Positions 6,774-16,055 of a stretch of DNA of 64,000 bases are shown here, one piece after another. The notes beneath the pieces were generated by a model. It saw only the letters and a program-made list of their open reading frames with translations. It was not told the DNA's origin and ran no database searches. The position numbers and the translations under genes were made by a program. Position 1 is the first letter of the stretch. Each line of letters opens with the position of its first letter. Source of the stretch: an uncultured Bacteroidales bacterium (GTDB taxonomy: Bacteria > Bacteroidota > Bacteroidia > Bacteroidales > Bacteroidaceae). The stretch is from assembly GCA_902787555.1 (NCBI GenBank), contig CADAGO010000008.1:1-64000 (forward strand), written 5' to 3'.

Positions 6774-7691
6774 TTACTTATTGACTTGGAACTTTGTGAT
6801 ACCTTCCTTGATGAAGCCTACAATCTGATTGGCTGCGGCAAGACCTGCGTTGGTGTTTGCCTCGGCAGTCTGTGCGCCCATCTTTTTCGGAGTCGAGAAA
6901 TATCGTCCCTCAAAAGCCTTGAACTCAGCATCAGCGTCGGGCATGATGTCGGTGATGTACTTCAAGTCGGTGCGTTCCGCCATCAGCTCAATCAGTTCAG
7001 GCTCGTTGATAACTTCCTTGCGGGCAGTGTTAATCAGGATTCCGCCCTTCTTCATCGTGCCCACAAGCGCCTTGTTGATGCTCTGTTTCGTCTCAGCCGT
7101 AGCCGGGATGTGCAGACTCACGATGTCGCACTGCGCAAACAGCTCACCCTGGTTCGCAACCGCATGTACGCCCGCTGCCTCGATAGCCTCGGCAGGGCAA
7201 TACGCATCGTAGGCATATACATCCATGCCGAATCCCTTCGCAATTCGCGCTACGTTACGTCCCACGTTGCCAAAGGCAAGGATACCCAGCTTCTTGCCTA
7301 GCAGTTCCGAACCCGATTTACCGTTATAGAAGTTTCGAACGGTGAAAACCAGCAAGCCGAGAACCAGCTCAGCCACAGCGTTGGCATTCTGGCCAGGCGT
7401 GTTCATCACAACCACCTTGCGGGCGGTTGCAGCTTCAAGGTCCACGTTGTCATAGCCGGCTCCGGCACGTACAACAATCTTCAGGTTCTTCGCAGCGTCC
7501 ATTACTTCGGCGTCAATCTTGTCCGAGCGGATGATAATCGCATCAACGTCGGCAACAGCTGCAAGCAGCTCAGCCTTCTCCGAATACTTCTCGAGCAGAG
7601 CGAATTCAAAGCCTGCTTCCTCTATGATTCCTTTGATTCCTGCAACAGCCGGAGCAGCGAAAGGCTTCTCTGTTGCCACTAAAACTTTCAT
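6774..7691 (-). CDS. serA: D-3-phosphoglycerate dehydrogenase, short form
   Basis: This enzyme catalyses the first step of serine synthesis. The 305-residue protein has the NAD-binding Rossmann motif (GILAFGNVGRNVARIA, about 142-157) and the catalytic Arg in NTARKEV, but ends after the catalytic domains, so it lacks the ACT domain used for serine feedback. Where 2-hydroxyacid dehydrogenases have the catalytic TPH, this protein reads STPKKMGAQTAEAN, with Lys for His. That is the signature described for the type III(K) enzymes such as that of Entamoeba. serC lies just upstream, 27 bases away, on the same transcript. Confidence 0.93.
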   Translation of the reverse strand: MKVLVATEKPFAAPAVAGIKGIIEEAGFEFALLEKYSEKAELLAAVADVDAIIIRSDKIDAEVMDAAKNLKIVVRAGAGYDNVDLEAATARKVVVMNTPGQNANAVAELVLGLLVFTVRNFYNGKSGSELLGKKLGILAFGNVGRNVARIAKGFGMDVYAYDAYCPAEAIEAAGVHAVANQGELFAQCDIVSLHIPATAETKQSINKALVGTMKKGGILINTARKEVINEPELIELMAERTDLKYITDIMPDADAEFKAFEGRYFSTPKKMGAQTAEANTNAGLAAANQIVGFIKEGITKFQVNK

Positions 7692-7718
7692 GTCTTTATA
7701 CTGATTGGATATTCTACT

Positions 7719-8786
7719 TTAATGATTCTTTTCAAATTCTTGCATGCAGGCAACAAGGGCTTTCACACCCTCAATCGTCATGGCGTTATAGCATGATGCG
7801 CGGAATCCGCCCACATCGCGGTGACCCTTAACGCCGACCATGCCCTTTGAAGTCGCAAACTCGAGGAAGTCCTTCTCCAGTTCCTTGTACTCATCTTTCA
7901 ACACGAAGGTGATATTCATCAGAGAGCGACTGCTTTCCTCAGCCGTTCCGACGAACAGACGGTTACGGTCGATCTCACCGTAAACGATTTCAGCACGCTC
8001 CTTGGCAAGTTTCTCCATAGCCGCAACGCCGCCATGCTCCTTGATATATCGGAGATTCTGAAGCGCACAGAAAATAGGCACAACCGGAGGTGTGTTGAAC
8101 ATAGATCCCTTTTTCACATGCGTTTGGTAGTTCAGCATCGTCGGAATCGGACGGCTTACCTTCCCAAGTGCATCTTCCTTCACGATAACGAAAGTCACGC
8201 CGGCCATAGAAAGGTTCTTCTGCGCTCCACCGTATATCAATGCATACTTGCTGACATCAAGGGGACGTGAGAAAATGTCCGACGACATATCAGCGATCAG
8301 TGGGATGGGGGAATCAAGGTCCTCGCGAAGCTCAGTACCGTAGATGGTATTATTAGTCGTAATGTGTAAATAGTCCGCGTCGGTTGGGATATCAAAATTC
8401 CGAGGGATATATGTGAAGTTCTTATCTGCGGATGAAGCTACTTCGACAACTTCTCCGAACAACTTAGCTTCCTTTTGAGCTTTCGTGGCCCACACTCCAG
8501 TGTTCAGATATGCTGCTTTCTTCTCCAGGAAGTTATATGGAACCATACAGAATTCAAGGCTTGCGCCACCGCCAAGAAATAATACCGAATAACCCTCCGG
8601 GATGTTTAAAAGCTCTTTGAACAAAGCCACTGCTTCGTCTACGACTGGTTGAAAGTCTTTTGCACGGTGACTGATTTCCATTAATGAAAGTCCTGAACCA
8701 TTAAAGTCCAAGCACGCTGCTGCTGTTGCTTCAATGACTTCACGAGGAAGGATTGACGGACCAGCATTGAAATTGTACTTCTTCAT
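7719..8786 (-). CDS. serC: Phosphoserine aminotransferase
   Basis: Second enzyme of serine synthesis, converting 3-phosphohydroxypyruvate and glutamate to phosphoserine; it also serves pyridoxine synthesis in some bacteria. The start at 8786 gives the family's N-terminus [14 protein letters not shown]; the longer frame runs into the promoter. The 355-residue length is typical. The PLP lysine is in [12 protein letters not shown], and the phosphate-binding GGGASLEF and C-terminal [15 protein letters not shown] are present. It is the first gene of the serC-serA unit and has a strong promoter at 8867-8897. Confidence 0.97.
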   Translation of the reverse strand: MKKYNFNAGPSILPREVIEATAAACLDFNGSGLSLMEISHRAKDFQPVVDEAVALFKELLNIPEGYSVLFLGGGASLEFCMVPYNFLEKKAAYLNTGVWATKAQKEAKLFGEVVEVASSADKNFTYIPRNFDIPTDADYLHITTNNTIYGTELREDLDSPIPLIADMSSDIFSRPLDVSKYALIYGGAQKNLSMAGVTFVIVKEDALGKVSRPIPTMLNYQTHVKKGSMFNTPPVVPIFCALQNLRYIKEHGGVAAMEKLAKERAEIVYGEIDRNRLFVGTAEESSRSLMNITFVLKDEYKELEKDFLEFATSKGMVGVKGHRDVGGFRASCYNAMTIEGVKALVACMQEFEKNH

Positions 8787-8845
8787 GTTTGTCTTATTTG
8801 TATTTAGTGAGAAATATTTTATATGCTCTTTACCTAAAAAAATAA

Positions 8846-8868
8846 TGCCGTTGACATTTTCAACGGCA
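8846..8868 (-). promoter_or_regulatory. Hairpin at the 5' end of the serC mRNA
   Basis: TGCCGTTGA (8846-8854) and TCAACGGCA (8860-8868) are perfectly complementary around a five-base loop. The stem starts within the -7 box, so it would form at the very 5' end of the transcript. No match to a known riboswitch; mRNA stabilisation is a plausible role. Confidence 0.55.
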
Positions 8869-8897
8869 AAATTACGCATTTATATTGAATTGACAAA
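8867..8897 (-). promoter_or_regulatory. serC-serA promoter
   Basis: On the minus strand, TTTG (8894-8897), 19 bases, TAATTTTG (8867-8874): an exact Bacteroidota consensus. The leader to the serC start is about 75 bases. Confidence 0.85.
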
Positions 8898-8948
8898 GCC
8901 GAAAGGGAAAAAGTAATCACTTTCAGTGATAATTCGTCTCAATGTGTT

Positions 8949-9698
8949 TTATTTGTCCACCTTGATTTGTAAAATGGTGGATATCGTTCCTGCATAACGG
9001 CTGCTGGCTGATAGTTTGAATTTCGCTACACTTCCAGAGGGTTTTGACTTACAGAACGCCTTTGCCTTATAACGAATTCGCTCGCCAGCGGCAATCTTTG
9101 TGGTGTTGGATGGTGATACAGCGAAATACTTATCTCCATCGAGGGATTCAATCTTCAGAACAACATCGTCCACAGGATTTTTGGACGTGTTGGTCACTTC
9201 GTAGATGATATTGACTGTCTCGTTTCTTCCGAACTTGCCGTCGCCATCTTCATCCTGATAAGACACATTGTTGATGGTAAGGAAGCTATAAGAGTTATCA
9301 TCGGTCATCGGACCTGAATAGTTGTTTTGACGATTGATGTCGTAACCTTCGTTTCTGCCGCCACCAATCTGATAGCCTGGATTGTAATCATCCTCATAGC
9401 GAACATTGTCGCGGGTATCATTACGACGGCCAGAACGAACCACTTGAGTATTATCCTTGGTGATGGCATTGCCGATGGCAGCACCAGCTACCGTACCAAT
9501 AATTGAGCCGAGCATTGCTTTACCGGGACCATCGTGACGACTGGTTGACATCCAACCCATGGCTTCACCGATGACGCCACCGATTTCAGCGCCTGCCATC
9601 GTTCCCATATAGTTGCGTGAAGAAGAAATATCGCAACTTGCGATTGTTGTACAGCCTATCAAGGCGATGCACATGAAGTAAGTCCAATTTCTTTTCAT
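8949..9698 (-). CDS. Glycine-zipper lipoprotein
   Basis: The start at 9698 gives a lipoprotein-type signal (MKRNWTYFMCIALIGCTTIASC), with the acylated Cys likely in IASC. Residues about 40-95 hold two Gly-zipper helices (GAEIGGVIGEAMGW, GSIIGTVAGAAIGNAI), as in 17-kDa surface antigens and TMEM-type proteins, which pack in or on membranes. After a polar Arg/Asn/Gly-rich linker, the last 110 residues form a beta-sandwich-like domain (LTINNVSYQDEDGDGKF, KNPVDDVVLKIESLDG), reminiscent of CARDB-type domains. The 249-residue protein probably sits in the outer membrane or periplasm. A -7 box TACCTTTG lies at 9726-9733 on the minus strand, so it can be transcribed apart from miaA. Confidence 0.75.
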   Translation of the reverse strand: MKRNWTYFMCIALIGCTTIASCDISSSRNYMGTMAGAEIGGVIGEAMGWMSTSRHDGPGKAMLGSIIGTVAGAAIGNAITKDNTQVVRSGRRNDTRDNVRYEDDYNPGYQIGGGRNEGYDINRQNNYSGPMTDDNSYSFLTINNVSYQDEDGDGKFGRNETVNIIYEVTNTSKNPVDDVVLKIESLDGDKYFAVSPSNTTKIAAGERIRYKAKAFCKSKPSGSVAKFKLSASSRYAGTISTILQIKVDK

Positions 9699-9788
9699 AA
9701 TCGTCTGTTTTGATGTTTTGCGATGCAAAGGTAGTGGTTTTTGCTGAAGGAAGAGCGAGGAAAAGTTCTATTTCCTGTAGGTTTTTCT

Positions 9789-10523
9789 CTATTTCATCCA
9801 ATCTTTCACTTGTTGGATGCGCTGTTCCAGCGGTAGGGTTGTGTCGAGCCAGCGGATAGGGGTACCACGTTTTTCCATACCTCTGAACCATGTCATCTGT
9901 CTTTTGGCAAACTGATGAATAGCTATTTCAAGCAGGTTGTGCATCTCCTCATAGGTGATTTTGCCCAAGAGATATAACGTGAGATATTTGTACTCGAGAC
10001 CATATCGGATGAGACGTTCGCTGCTGACACCTTCGTCGAGCAGTCGGCGCACTTCGTCCACCATACCTGCTTCGAGTCGTTGGTCAAGCCGCTGGCTGAT
10101 ACGTTCCCTTCTTTGTTCGCGAGTGATGGAAAGGCCTACTACGAGGCTGTTAAGCTTGGGGCATTGGCGGCCGTCGAACTCATAGTTCTTCAATACGCTT
10201 TCGATGTATAGACCGGTTCCGCCACAAAGGATGGGTAGTTTACCGCGTGAGCGAATTATACTGTAGGCTTCGTGGAAGTCGTGTTGAAAACGATAGACGT
10301 TGTAGATGGTGCCTGGTTCGGCTATGTCTATTAAATAATAAGGTATGTGGCGTCCTTCTACTTCGTAGTCGTCGAGATCCTTGCCTGTACCTAAGTCCAT
10401 ACGTCGGTAGACTTGACGGCTGTCGGCGCTGATGATTTCACCGTCGAGTTCGTAGGCTATACGTGTGGCAAAGCTGGTTTTGCCACATGCGGTAGGGCCG
10501 GTTATGGTGAGAAGGTCGTACAT
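9789..10523 (-). CDS. miaA: Short MiaA-type tRNA dimethylallyltransferase
   Basis: MiaA adds dimethylallyl to A37 of tRNAs reading U-starting codons. The P-loop GPTACGKTSF (residues 8-17), SADSRQVYRRMDLGTGK, and the FHEAYS / LPILCGGTGLYIES stretch are all clear. The protein is only 244 residues against about 300 for normal MiaA. The part missing is the insertion with the PPHHLID- and RALE-like segments; here GGTGLYIES runs almost directly into the C-terminal helices ending in RQMTWFRGM. Bacteroidota often carry two MiaA-like genes, so this may be the reduced paralogue with an altered tRNA range. The metallophosphatase gene lies upstream, 47 bases away. Confidence 0.8.
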   Translation of the reverse strand: MYDLLTITGPTACGKTSFATRIAYELDGEIISADSRQVYRRMDLGTGKDLDDYEVEGRHIPYYLIDIAEPGTIYNVYRFQHDFHEAYSIIRSRGKLPILCGGTGLYIESVLKNYEFDGRQCPKLNSLVVGLSITREQRRERISQRLDQRLEAGMVDEVRRLLDEGVSSERLIRYGLEYKYLTLYLLGKITYEEMHNLLEIAIHQFAKRQMTWFRGMEKRGTPIRWLDTTLPLEQRIQQVKDWMK

Positions 10524-10570
10524 GATGGTGTTGGCTTTCGTCAGATTTGCTGCTGGTTGCTTCCTGCAGA

Positions 10571-12292
10571 TTATCGCTCCTCCATTTCCTCCTCTTCTTC
10601 GTCGTTTGGATAGTTGGAGAAGAGTTGTTCTATTTCGCGGACTTTAGCCTTGGCTACCCAGTCTTCTGGAATGAATCTCCAGTGATTCATCTGAGCCGGG
10701 TATATTTCTTTCTGTTCGCGGATATATTCCATGAGATAGAAGCGAATATCATGCTCGGTGGTTGATACGATGCGCGAATCAATTTCGTCCTTGGTCAGTC
10801 CGGCACCCTTTGTCAGGAGTTCTCCGCCTCCATTAGCACGATAGGCAGTCATGGCGCAGGTGTAGAGCTGATCGGGATCGAAGGGGGTTCCGTCTGTCAT
10901 CTGTTTGATGGTGATGCGTTGTCCGTCAGTTTTGCGTACATCAACATCGTAGCAGATGCCTGCGGCAGAATCGAAGTTGAAGATGAAGTTCTTGAAGCCA
11001 GTGCGGTTAGGATTGCTCTTCATCGGACAGGTCTGGAGCAAAGCATCGTCTTCGCTGTTCATGGTGTTGATCCATGCGGAGTAGCTCATTTCGAGGTAGT
11101 CTTTGATTTCACGTCCGTATAGCTTCACGACATAGAGTTTATCCTCGAAGCGATATATATTGAAGAGGTCGCTAATCTTAACACTGCCGGCTTTGATGAC
11201 AGCATTGAAGAAGAGTGGGGCAGCGAAGGAAATGTCAGCACCGCTGACTTTAAGCTGTAGCTGCTGGATGAGGTCGATGTAGGATGATGAGCCGAAATAG
11301 GCATCGATGATTTTGAGGTCACTATGGAAAGTGCCTAATTGTTCGGCAGCATAGCGGCTGACGTCCTGATAATCGCGAAAGAAATGGTTTCGGAAGGTTT
11401 GGCTGTGCTGATTGCGGACGGTGCCAATATAGTGGAGTTTGCTATGTATGGTATGCCCGACGACGTGCTTGTCGGCATCGAGCGTGAACTCGATGTTGAT
11501 CTGTGCCACGTTGTGCGCATAGCTGCCAGGATTGATGCAGAGCACTTTCTTCCCCGACGGATTCTCTATCATCTCGATGTTGCTGGCGTGGTCGTGTCCA
11601 TAGAGGATGAGGTCGAATCCGTCGACCGATGATGCTGTTTCGCGTGTAGCGTTTTCGCGGTATTCGTCGGTGATGATTCCTTCGTCCATGCCCGAGTGGA
11701 GAAGCCCGATGATGAAGTCGGGGTTTTCCTCTTCCTTTACCTTTTTCACCCACTTGGCTGCACTCTCCTTGATGTCCTCGAAGTGGATGTCGTGCCATAC
11801 GGTTTCTGGAATCCAGTGGGGAATGGCGGGGGTTATGAAGCCGATGACCGCGATGCGTACGCCACTGCGGTACAGTATGGTGTAGGGTTGGAAATAGGGT
11901 TGCCCGGTGTGAACGTCGATGGCGTTGGCACCGAGGATGGGATAGTTGCAGTCGCCGACGTATTTGTCGAATACGGCGTGACCAGTTTCAAGGTCATGAT
12001 TGCCGATGACGGCAACGTCGTAACCAATAAAATTACAGAAGTCAGCTACGCGGTGACTTTTGCTCTTGCTGATGAAATTGAAATAATACGAAGTGGGTTC
12101 GCCTTGCAGCATATCGCCACCGTCAATCAGAATCGTGCTGCCAGGTCTGCGCTGGCATTCCTGGGCGACATAGGCATAGACTCGTTGTAAACTGCCTTTG
12201 CCCCAGCGGGTATGTCTGAAATCGAATGGGAAATAGTTGCCATGAACGTCACTTGTAAAAATGATTCTAACTTTCCTTTTCTCTTCTTCCAT
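10571..12292 (-). CDS. 5'-nucleotidase-type metallophosphatase
   Basis: The start at 12292 (MEEEKRKVRIIFTSDVHGNY) is preferred over a codon 30 bases earlier that lies beside the -7 box. The 573-residue protein has all metallophosphatase motifs in order: SDVHGNY, GGDMLQGE, GNHDLETGH and GHDHASN, followed by a C-terminal 5'-nucleotidase domain (about 340-540, ending TAYRANGGGELL) that would bind the nucleoside. Most relatives (UshA, CpdB) are exported, but no signal peptide is visible, so this one seems cytoplasmic. Substrate unknown; nucleoside monophosphates or cyclic phosphates fit the family. The C-terminus is a run of Glu. Confidence 0.88.
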   Translation of the reverse strand: MEEEKRKVRIIFTSDVHGNYFPFDFRHTRWGKGSLQRVYAYVAQECQRRPGSTILIDGGDMLQGEPTSYYFNFISKSKSHRVADFCNFIGYDVAVIGNHDLETGHAVFDKYVGDCNYPILGANAIDVHTGQPYFQPYTILYRSGVRIAVIGFITPAIPHWIPETVWHDIHFEDIKESAAKWVKKVKEEENPDFIIGLLHSGMDEGIITDEYRENATRETASSVDGFDLILYGHDHASNIEMIENPSGKKVLCINPGSYAHNVAQINIEFTLDADKHVVGHTIHSKLHYIGTVRNQHSQTFRNHFFRDYQDVSRYAAEQLGTFHSDLKIIDAYFGSSSYIDLIQQLQLKVSGADISFAAPLFFNAVIKAGSVKISDLFNIYRFEDKLYVVKLYGREIKDYLEMSYSAWINTMNSEDDALLQTCPMKSNPNRTGFKNFIFNFDSAAGICYDVDVRKTDGQRITIKQMTDGTPFDPDQLYTCAMTAYRANGGGELLTKGAGLTKDEIDSRIVSTTEHDIRFYLMEYIREQKEIYPAQMNHWRFIPEDWVAKAKVREIEQLFSNYPNDEEEEEMEER

Positions 12293-12310
12293 TAAAAGTT
12301 TATTTGGTGA

Positions 12311-12342
12311 CAAAGTTACCACAATTATGGAAGAAAACCAAA
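12311..12342 (-). promoter_or_regulatory. Promoter of the metallophosphatase gene
   Basis: Minus-strand TTTG (12339-12342), 20 bases, TAACTTTG (12311-12318). The leader is very short, roughly 10-15 bases. Confidence 0.75.
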
Positions 12343-12443
12343 TTTATTATGGTTTTTTATGTTTTTCGTCTTGTCTTTTTGGCAGAATCAGCGATTTTGG
12401 CATCGTTTTTGCTCTGTAAAGGTTTGTAAAAAAGAATTCTAAT

Positions 12444-13169
12444 ATGGCAAAGTTTATAGATTATTACAAAATTCTTGGTGTGCCGAAGGATATTCCGCAG
12501 GCTGATATCAAAGCGGCGTATCGTAAGCGCAGCAAGCAGTTCCATCCGGACCTTCATCCAGACGATCCGAAGGCAAAGGCGAAGTTTCAGTTGCTGAACG
12601 AGGCGTACGAAGTGCTGAACGATCCTGACAAGCGTGCACGGTACGACCAATATGGCGAGAATTGGGACAAGATGAACGGGGCAGGAGGCTTTGGCTCTCA
12701 GTCTGGTGGCGATCCGTTCGGTGGCTACAATCCGTTCGGTAGTGGTGGAAATCCATTTGGAGGAGATGGACAAGGTGGATTTGAGTTCCACTTTGGAAAT
12801 GGTGGTTTCTCCGACTTCTTCTCGCAGTTGTTTGGTGATGGGATGCGTGGTGCCACTGGTGCTGGAGGATTTGGTGGGGCATCGGGATTTGGAACAGGCG
12901 GCACGCGTCGGCGTCAGTCTCCGTCGGAGTCGCAAGCATCCATCGATGTGGATATGTACACCGCCATCCTTGGGGGCGATGTGATTATCCAATCGGCATC
13001 GGAGAAGCTGAAACTTAAGTTGAAACCGGGTACGCAGCCTGGCACTAAGATGCGGCTCAAGGGCAAGGGGCAGAGTGGGGGAGACCTCATCCTGACCATT
13101 AACGTGAAACTTCCGACGAACCTTACAGATCGTCAGCGTGCACTGCTCATTGAGATGCGTCAGTCGTGA
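12444..13169 (+). CDS. DnaJ/CbpA-type co-chaperone
   Basis: An Hsp70 co-chaperone of 241 residues. The J-domain (about 1-72) has YKILGVPKD, the HPD tripeptide (FHPDLHPDD) that triggers DnaK ATP hydrolysis, and [24 protein letters not shown]. Residues about 80-155 are a long Gly/Phe-rich linker ([12 protein letters not shown] and similar). There is no CxxCxGxG zinc finger, so it is a type II (CbpA-like) J-protein. Only one C-terminal substrate-binding beta domain remains ([17 protein letters not shown] ... [10 protein letters not shown]), where CbpA has two, so the protein is shorter than usual. It lies alone between two divergent or convergent minus-strand groups. Confidence 0.9.
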   Translation: MAKFIDYYKILGVPKDIPQADIKAAYRKRSKQFHPDLHPDDPKAKAKFQLLNEAYEVLNDPDKRARYDQYGENWDKMNGAGGFGSQSGGDPFGGYNPFGSGGNPFGGDGQGGFEFHFGNGGFSDFFSQLFGDGMRGATGAGGFGGASGFGTGGTRRRQSPSESQASIDVDMYTAILGGDVIIQSASEKLKLKLKPGTQPGTKMRLKGKGQSGGDLILTINVKLPTNLTDRQRALLIEMRQS

Positions 13170-13227
13170 TGGTCTTTCCCTATTATTATGAAGTTGATTG
13201 GGTAGCTTGTTGATATGATTAATAAGT

Positions 13228-13267
13228 GCAAAATAGCGTGCGGCATAAAAGTCGTACGCTATTTTGC
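13228..13267. terminator. Bidirectional terminator between the dnaJ-like gene and metH
   Basis: GCAAAATAGCGT (13228-13239) and ACGCTATTTTGC (13256-13267) are perfectly complementary over 12 bp around a 16-base loop. It separates two convergent genes; the A/T-rich outer stem provides U-runs in both directions. Confidence 0.75.
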
Positions 13268-13321
13268 TTCTATGAACCTATCGTATTTTTTTCCTGTGAA
13301 ATTGTCGGAGTAGTTGGTTAG

Positions 13322-16015
13322 TTATGGGTTAGGGGTTGGTTTCCTTTTCCTTGCCTCTTCGAGACTGAGCAATTGGGGTTGGTCTTGCTCATAGCTATCG
13401 CGGAGGTCGGCCTGATGGTGCAGGAGTGCATCGACATACGCAGGGCGATCGGTGGCATCGAGTAGGTGTTGTGCGGCTACAACGTTCTGTGCAGCGTCTT
13501 TCATCCAGACTACGGGGCCGTCGTATTCGGTAGCTATTTTCAGGGCGGTATGCATATCACTTGTTGTTGCACCACCTATCATAAGTGGGACGTTGATACC
13601 TGCTTCTCGGAGTGCATGGGCGGTATTGACCATCTCGGTAAGTGATGGGGTGATGAGTCCTGAAAGTCCTATTATTTCTGCGCCAACTTCCTGTGCTTTT
13701 GCGACGATATCTTCGGCTGAAACCATCACGCCCATGTCTACTATTTCGTAGCCGTTACAGCCCATAACTACGCCGACAATGTTCTTGCCGATGTCGTGAA
13801 CATCACCGCGGACCGTGGCAAGGAGTACTATGTGTTGCTTGGTGGAATTCTCACCTTGATTATGGCTTTCTTGGTCGATATATGGCTTGAGGATTTCTAC
13901 TGCTTGTTTCATGGTACGAGCAGTCTTGACGACTTGAGGAAGGAACATTTTTCCCTGGCCAAATCGCTCTCCTACGCGGTTCATAGCATCCATCAAAGGA
14001 CCTTCGATTACGCGTACTGCTGAGCCTTGTTTCTTTAGTTCTTCGAGTAAGATAGTCTCAAGGTTTTCTGTCATACCCTTCATAATCATATCGCCGAGCG
14101 TATATACGGTTTGTTCGGTGGAAACGGCGGCATTGTCAGGGGCGTTTTGGCTTTGTCCTATGTGTATTAATCGCTCTGTTGCGTCGTCTCTTCGGTTGAG
14201 TAATACGTCGTCGATTGCTGTAAGAAGTTCGGGGTCAATGTCTGCGTAAGTCACCTTCGAAGCGGGGTTGACAATTGCCATATCCATGCCGCATTGTATG
14301 TTGTGATATAGGAACACTGCGTGCATGGATTCCCTTAGTGGATTGTTGCCACGGAATGCGAAAGACAGGTTGCTTACCCCGCCACTTACATGTGCGAAAG
14401 GTAGGTTTTTCTTGATCCATTCTGTAGCCTTGATGAAGTCGATAGCATAGTTTGCGTGCTCAGAAATGCCTGTTCCTACTGCCAGAACACATGGGTCGAA
14501 TATGATGTCGGATGGTGGGAATCCGATGGACGTTAATAGGTCGTATGCGCGGCGACATATAGCTGTTTTGCGCTCGAAAGTGGTAGCCTGTCCTTCCTCG
14601 TCGAATGCCATGACTACGAGTGCTGCTCCTAGTCTTTTCACTTCGAGAGCCTTATTGATAAATGCCGTTTCTCCCTCCTTCAGTGAGAGTGAATTGACTA
14701 TGCTTTTTCCCTGGATACGCTTGAGCCCTGCACGTATGACACGCCAGTCGCTTGAGTCGATCATCAGCGGCACTTTTGCGATATCAGGGTCAGACATTAT
14801 GAGGTTGACAAAGTGCGACATTTCGGCCTCAGCATCTAGCAAACCGTCGTCCATATTGATATCTAAAACCATCGCACCATCCTCGACTTGCTTGCGTGCA
14901 ATCTGTAGTGCTTCGTCGTAATTCTTCTCGTTGATCAGTCGGAGAAACTTACGTGAACCTGCCACGTTACAGCGCTCTCCTATGTTGATAAACCGTACCT
15001 CTGGGGTAAGGCGGAGGGGTTCAAGTCCGGATAGGATGAACGACGTTTCGTGTTGCTCTATGTTATCTTTCCGCACGGCATCTCTGCCGGCGAATTGGTT
15101 GGCACTCAGTGCGGTTGCCAGGCACGAAATGAAGTCGGGGGTGGTGCCACAACAGCCACCGATGATGTTCACTAATCCCTCGTTGACATACTCCATCACC
15201 TGGTCTGTAAACTCCCGAGGAGTCTGATCATACGTGCCCATAGCATTAGGGAGTCCTGCATTCGGATGGCAGCTGATGTAGTAGGGGGAATGGCTGGCAA
15301 GTTCGCGCAGGAATGGCTTCAGTTCCTTAGCGCCGAACGAGCAGTTCAGGCCTACACTGAATATGTCGGCGTGGGCAATAGAGGCAAGGAAAGCTTCTAT
15401 GGTCTGGCCGGAAAGTGTGCGCCCTGCCTTATCTGAAACGGTCATGGAAACCATGATTTTCACGCGGCGACCTGCCTGTTTCATTGCATCTTCAGCGGCG
15501 TAAAGTGCTGCCTTTGCATTGAGGGTATCGAACACGGTTTCTATGAGAAGTGCATCGACTCCTGCCTCTATCATTGCCTCCATTTGCTCTTGATAAGCCG
15601 CTGCGAGTTGGTCGAATGTTATGTCGCGACGGGCAGGGTCGTTTACATCCGGACTCATACTGCAAGTGCGGTTGGTTGGTCCTACGCTTCCTGCGACAAA
15701 CCTAGGTTTTGACGGGTCGATCCTTGTATATTCATCGGCAAGTTCGCGTGCCAGTCGTACCCCGGCTATGTTGAGTTCCCGTATCTTATCTTCGTATTGA
15801 TATTCGGCCTGGGAGATACGCTGTGAGGAGAACGTATTGGTAGACAGGATGTCTGCACCAGCATTGAGATACTGGCGATGAACCTCCCGTACTACTTCTG
15901 GATGAGTGATATTGAGTTGGTCGAAGTTTCCCTTGAATCCTTGGCGCTGAAGCATTGTTCCCATTGCTCCGTCGAGGATAAGTATTTTATGTCGTATTGC
16001 TTCGTCGAGTGTCAT
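13322..16015 (-). CDS. metH: Cobalamin-dependent methionine synthase without the activation domain
   Basis: MetH transfers a methyl group from methyltetrahydrofolate through cobalamin to homocysteine. Domains in order: homocysteine/zinc domain (about 1-320) with LDGAMGTMLQRQGF, GLNCSFGA and GGCCGTTP cysteines; pterin domain (about 345-610) with FINIGERCNVAGS; cobalamin cap (about 640-735); and cobalamin-binding domain with RGDVHDIGKNIV, whose His replaces the lower ligand. It stops at residue 897, where the S-adenosylmethionine-binding activation domain of the roughly 1,230-residue enzyme would begin. The stop is natural (ends KRKPTPNP), so oxidised cobalamin must be reactivated by another protein. 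It is the last gene of the fbp-DMP19-esterase-smpB-metH group; no cobalamin riboswitch is seen upstream. Confidence 0.95.
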   Translation of the reverse strand: MTLDEAIRHKILILDGAMGTMLQRQGFKGNFDQLNITHPEVVREVHRQYLNAGADILSTNTFSSQRISQAEYQYEDKIRELNIAGVRLARELADEYTRIDPSKPRFVAGSVGPTNRTCSMSPDVNDPARRDITFDQLAAAYQEQMEAMIEAGVDALLIETVFDTLNAKAALYAAEDAMKQAGRRVKIMVSMTVSDKAGRTLSGQTIEAFLASIAHADIFSVGLNCSFGAKELKPFLRELASHSPYYISCHPNAGLPNAMGTYDQTPREFTDQVMEYVNEGLVNIIGGCCGTTPDFISCLATALSANQFAGRDAVRKDNIEQHETSFILSGLEPLRLTPEVRFINIGERCNVAGSRKFLRLINEKNYDEALQIARKQVEDGAMVLDINMDDGLLDAEAEMSHFVNLIMSDPDIAKVPLMIDSSDWRVIRAGLKRIQGKSIVNSLSLKEGETAFINKALEVKRLGAALVVMAFDEEGQATTFERKTAICRRAYDLLTSIGFPPSDIIFDPCVLAVGTGISEHANYAIDFIKATEWIKKNLPFAHVSGGVSNLSFAFRGNNPLRESMHAVFLYHNIQCGMDMAIVNPASKVTYADIDPELLTAIDDVLLNRRDDATERLIHIGQSQNAPDNAAVSTEQTVYTLGDMIMKGMTENLETILLEELKKQGSAVRVIEGPLMDAMNRVGERFGQGKMFLPQVVKTARTMKQAVEILKPYIDQESHNQGENSTKQHIVLLATVRGDVHDIGKNIVGVVMGCNGYEIVDMGVMVSAEDIVAKAQEVGAEIIGLSGLITPSLTEMVNTAHALREAGINVPLMIGGATTSDMHTALKIATEYDGPVVWMKDAAQNVVAAQHLLDATDRPAYVDALLHHQADLRDSYEQDQPQLLSLEEARKRKPTPNP

Positions 16016-16055
16016 GTGTCTTGATATGTCTTTCGGGTCTGACTTAGTATTGTTT

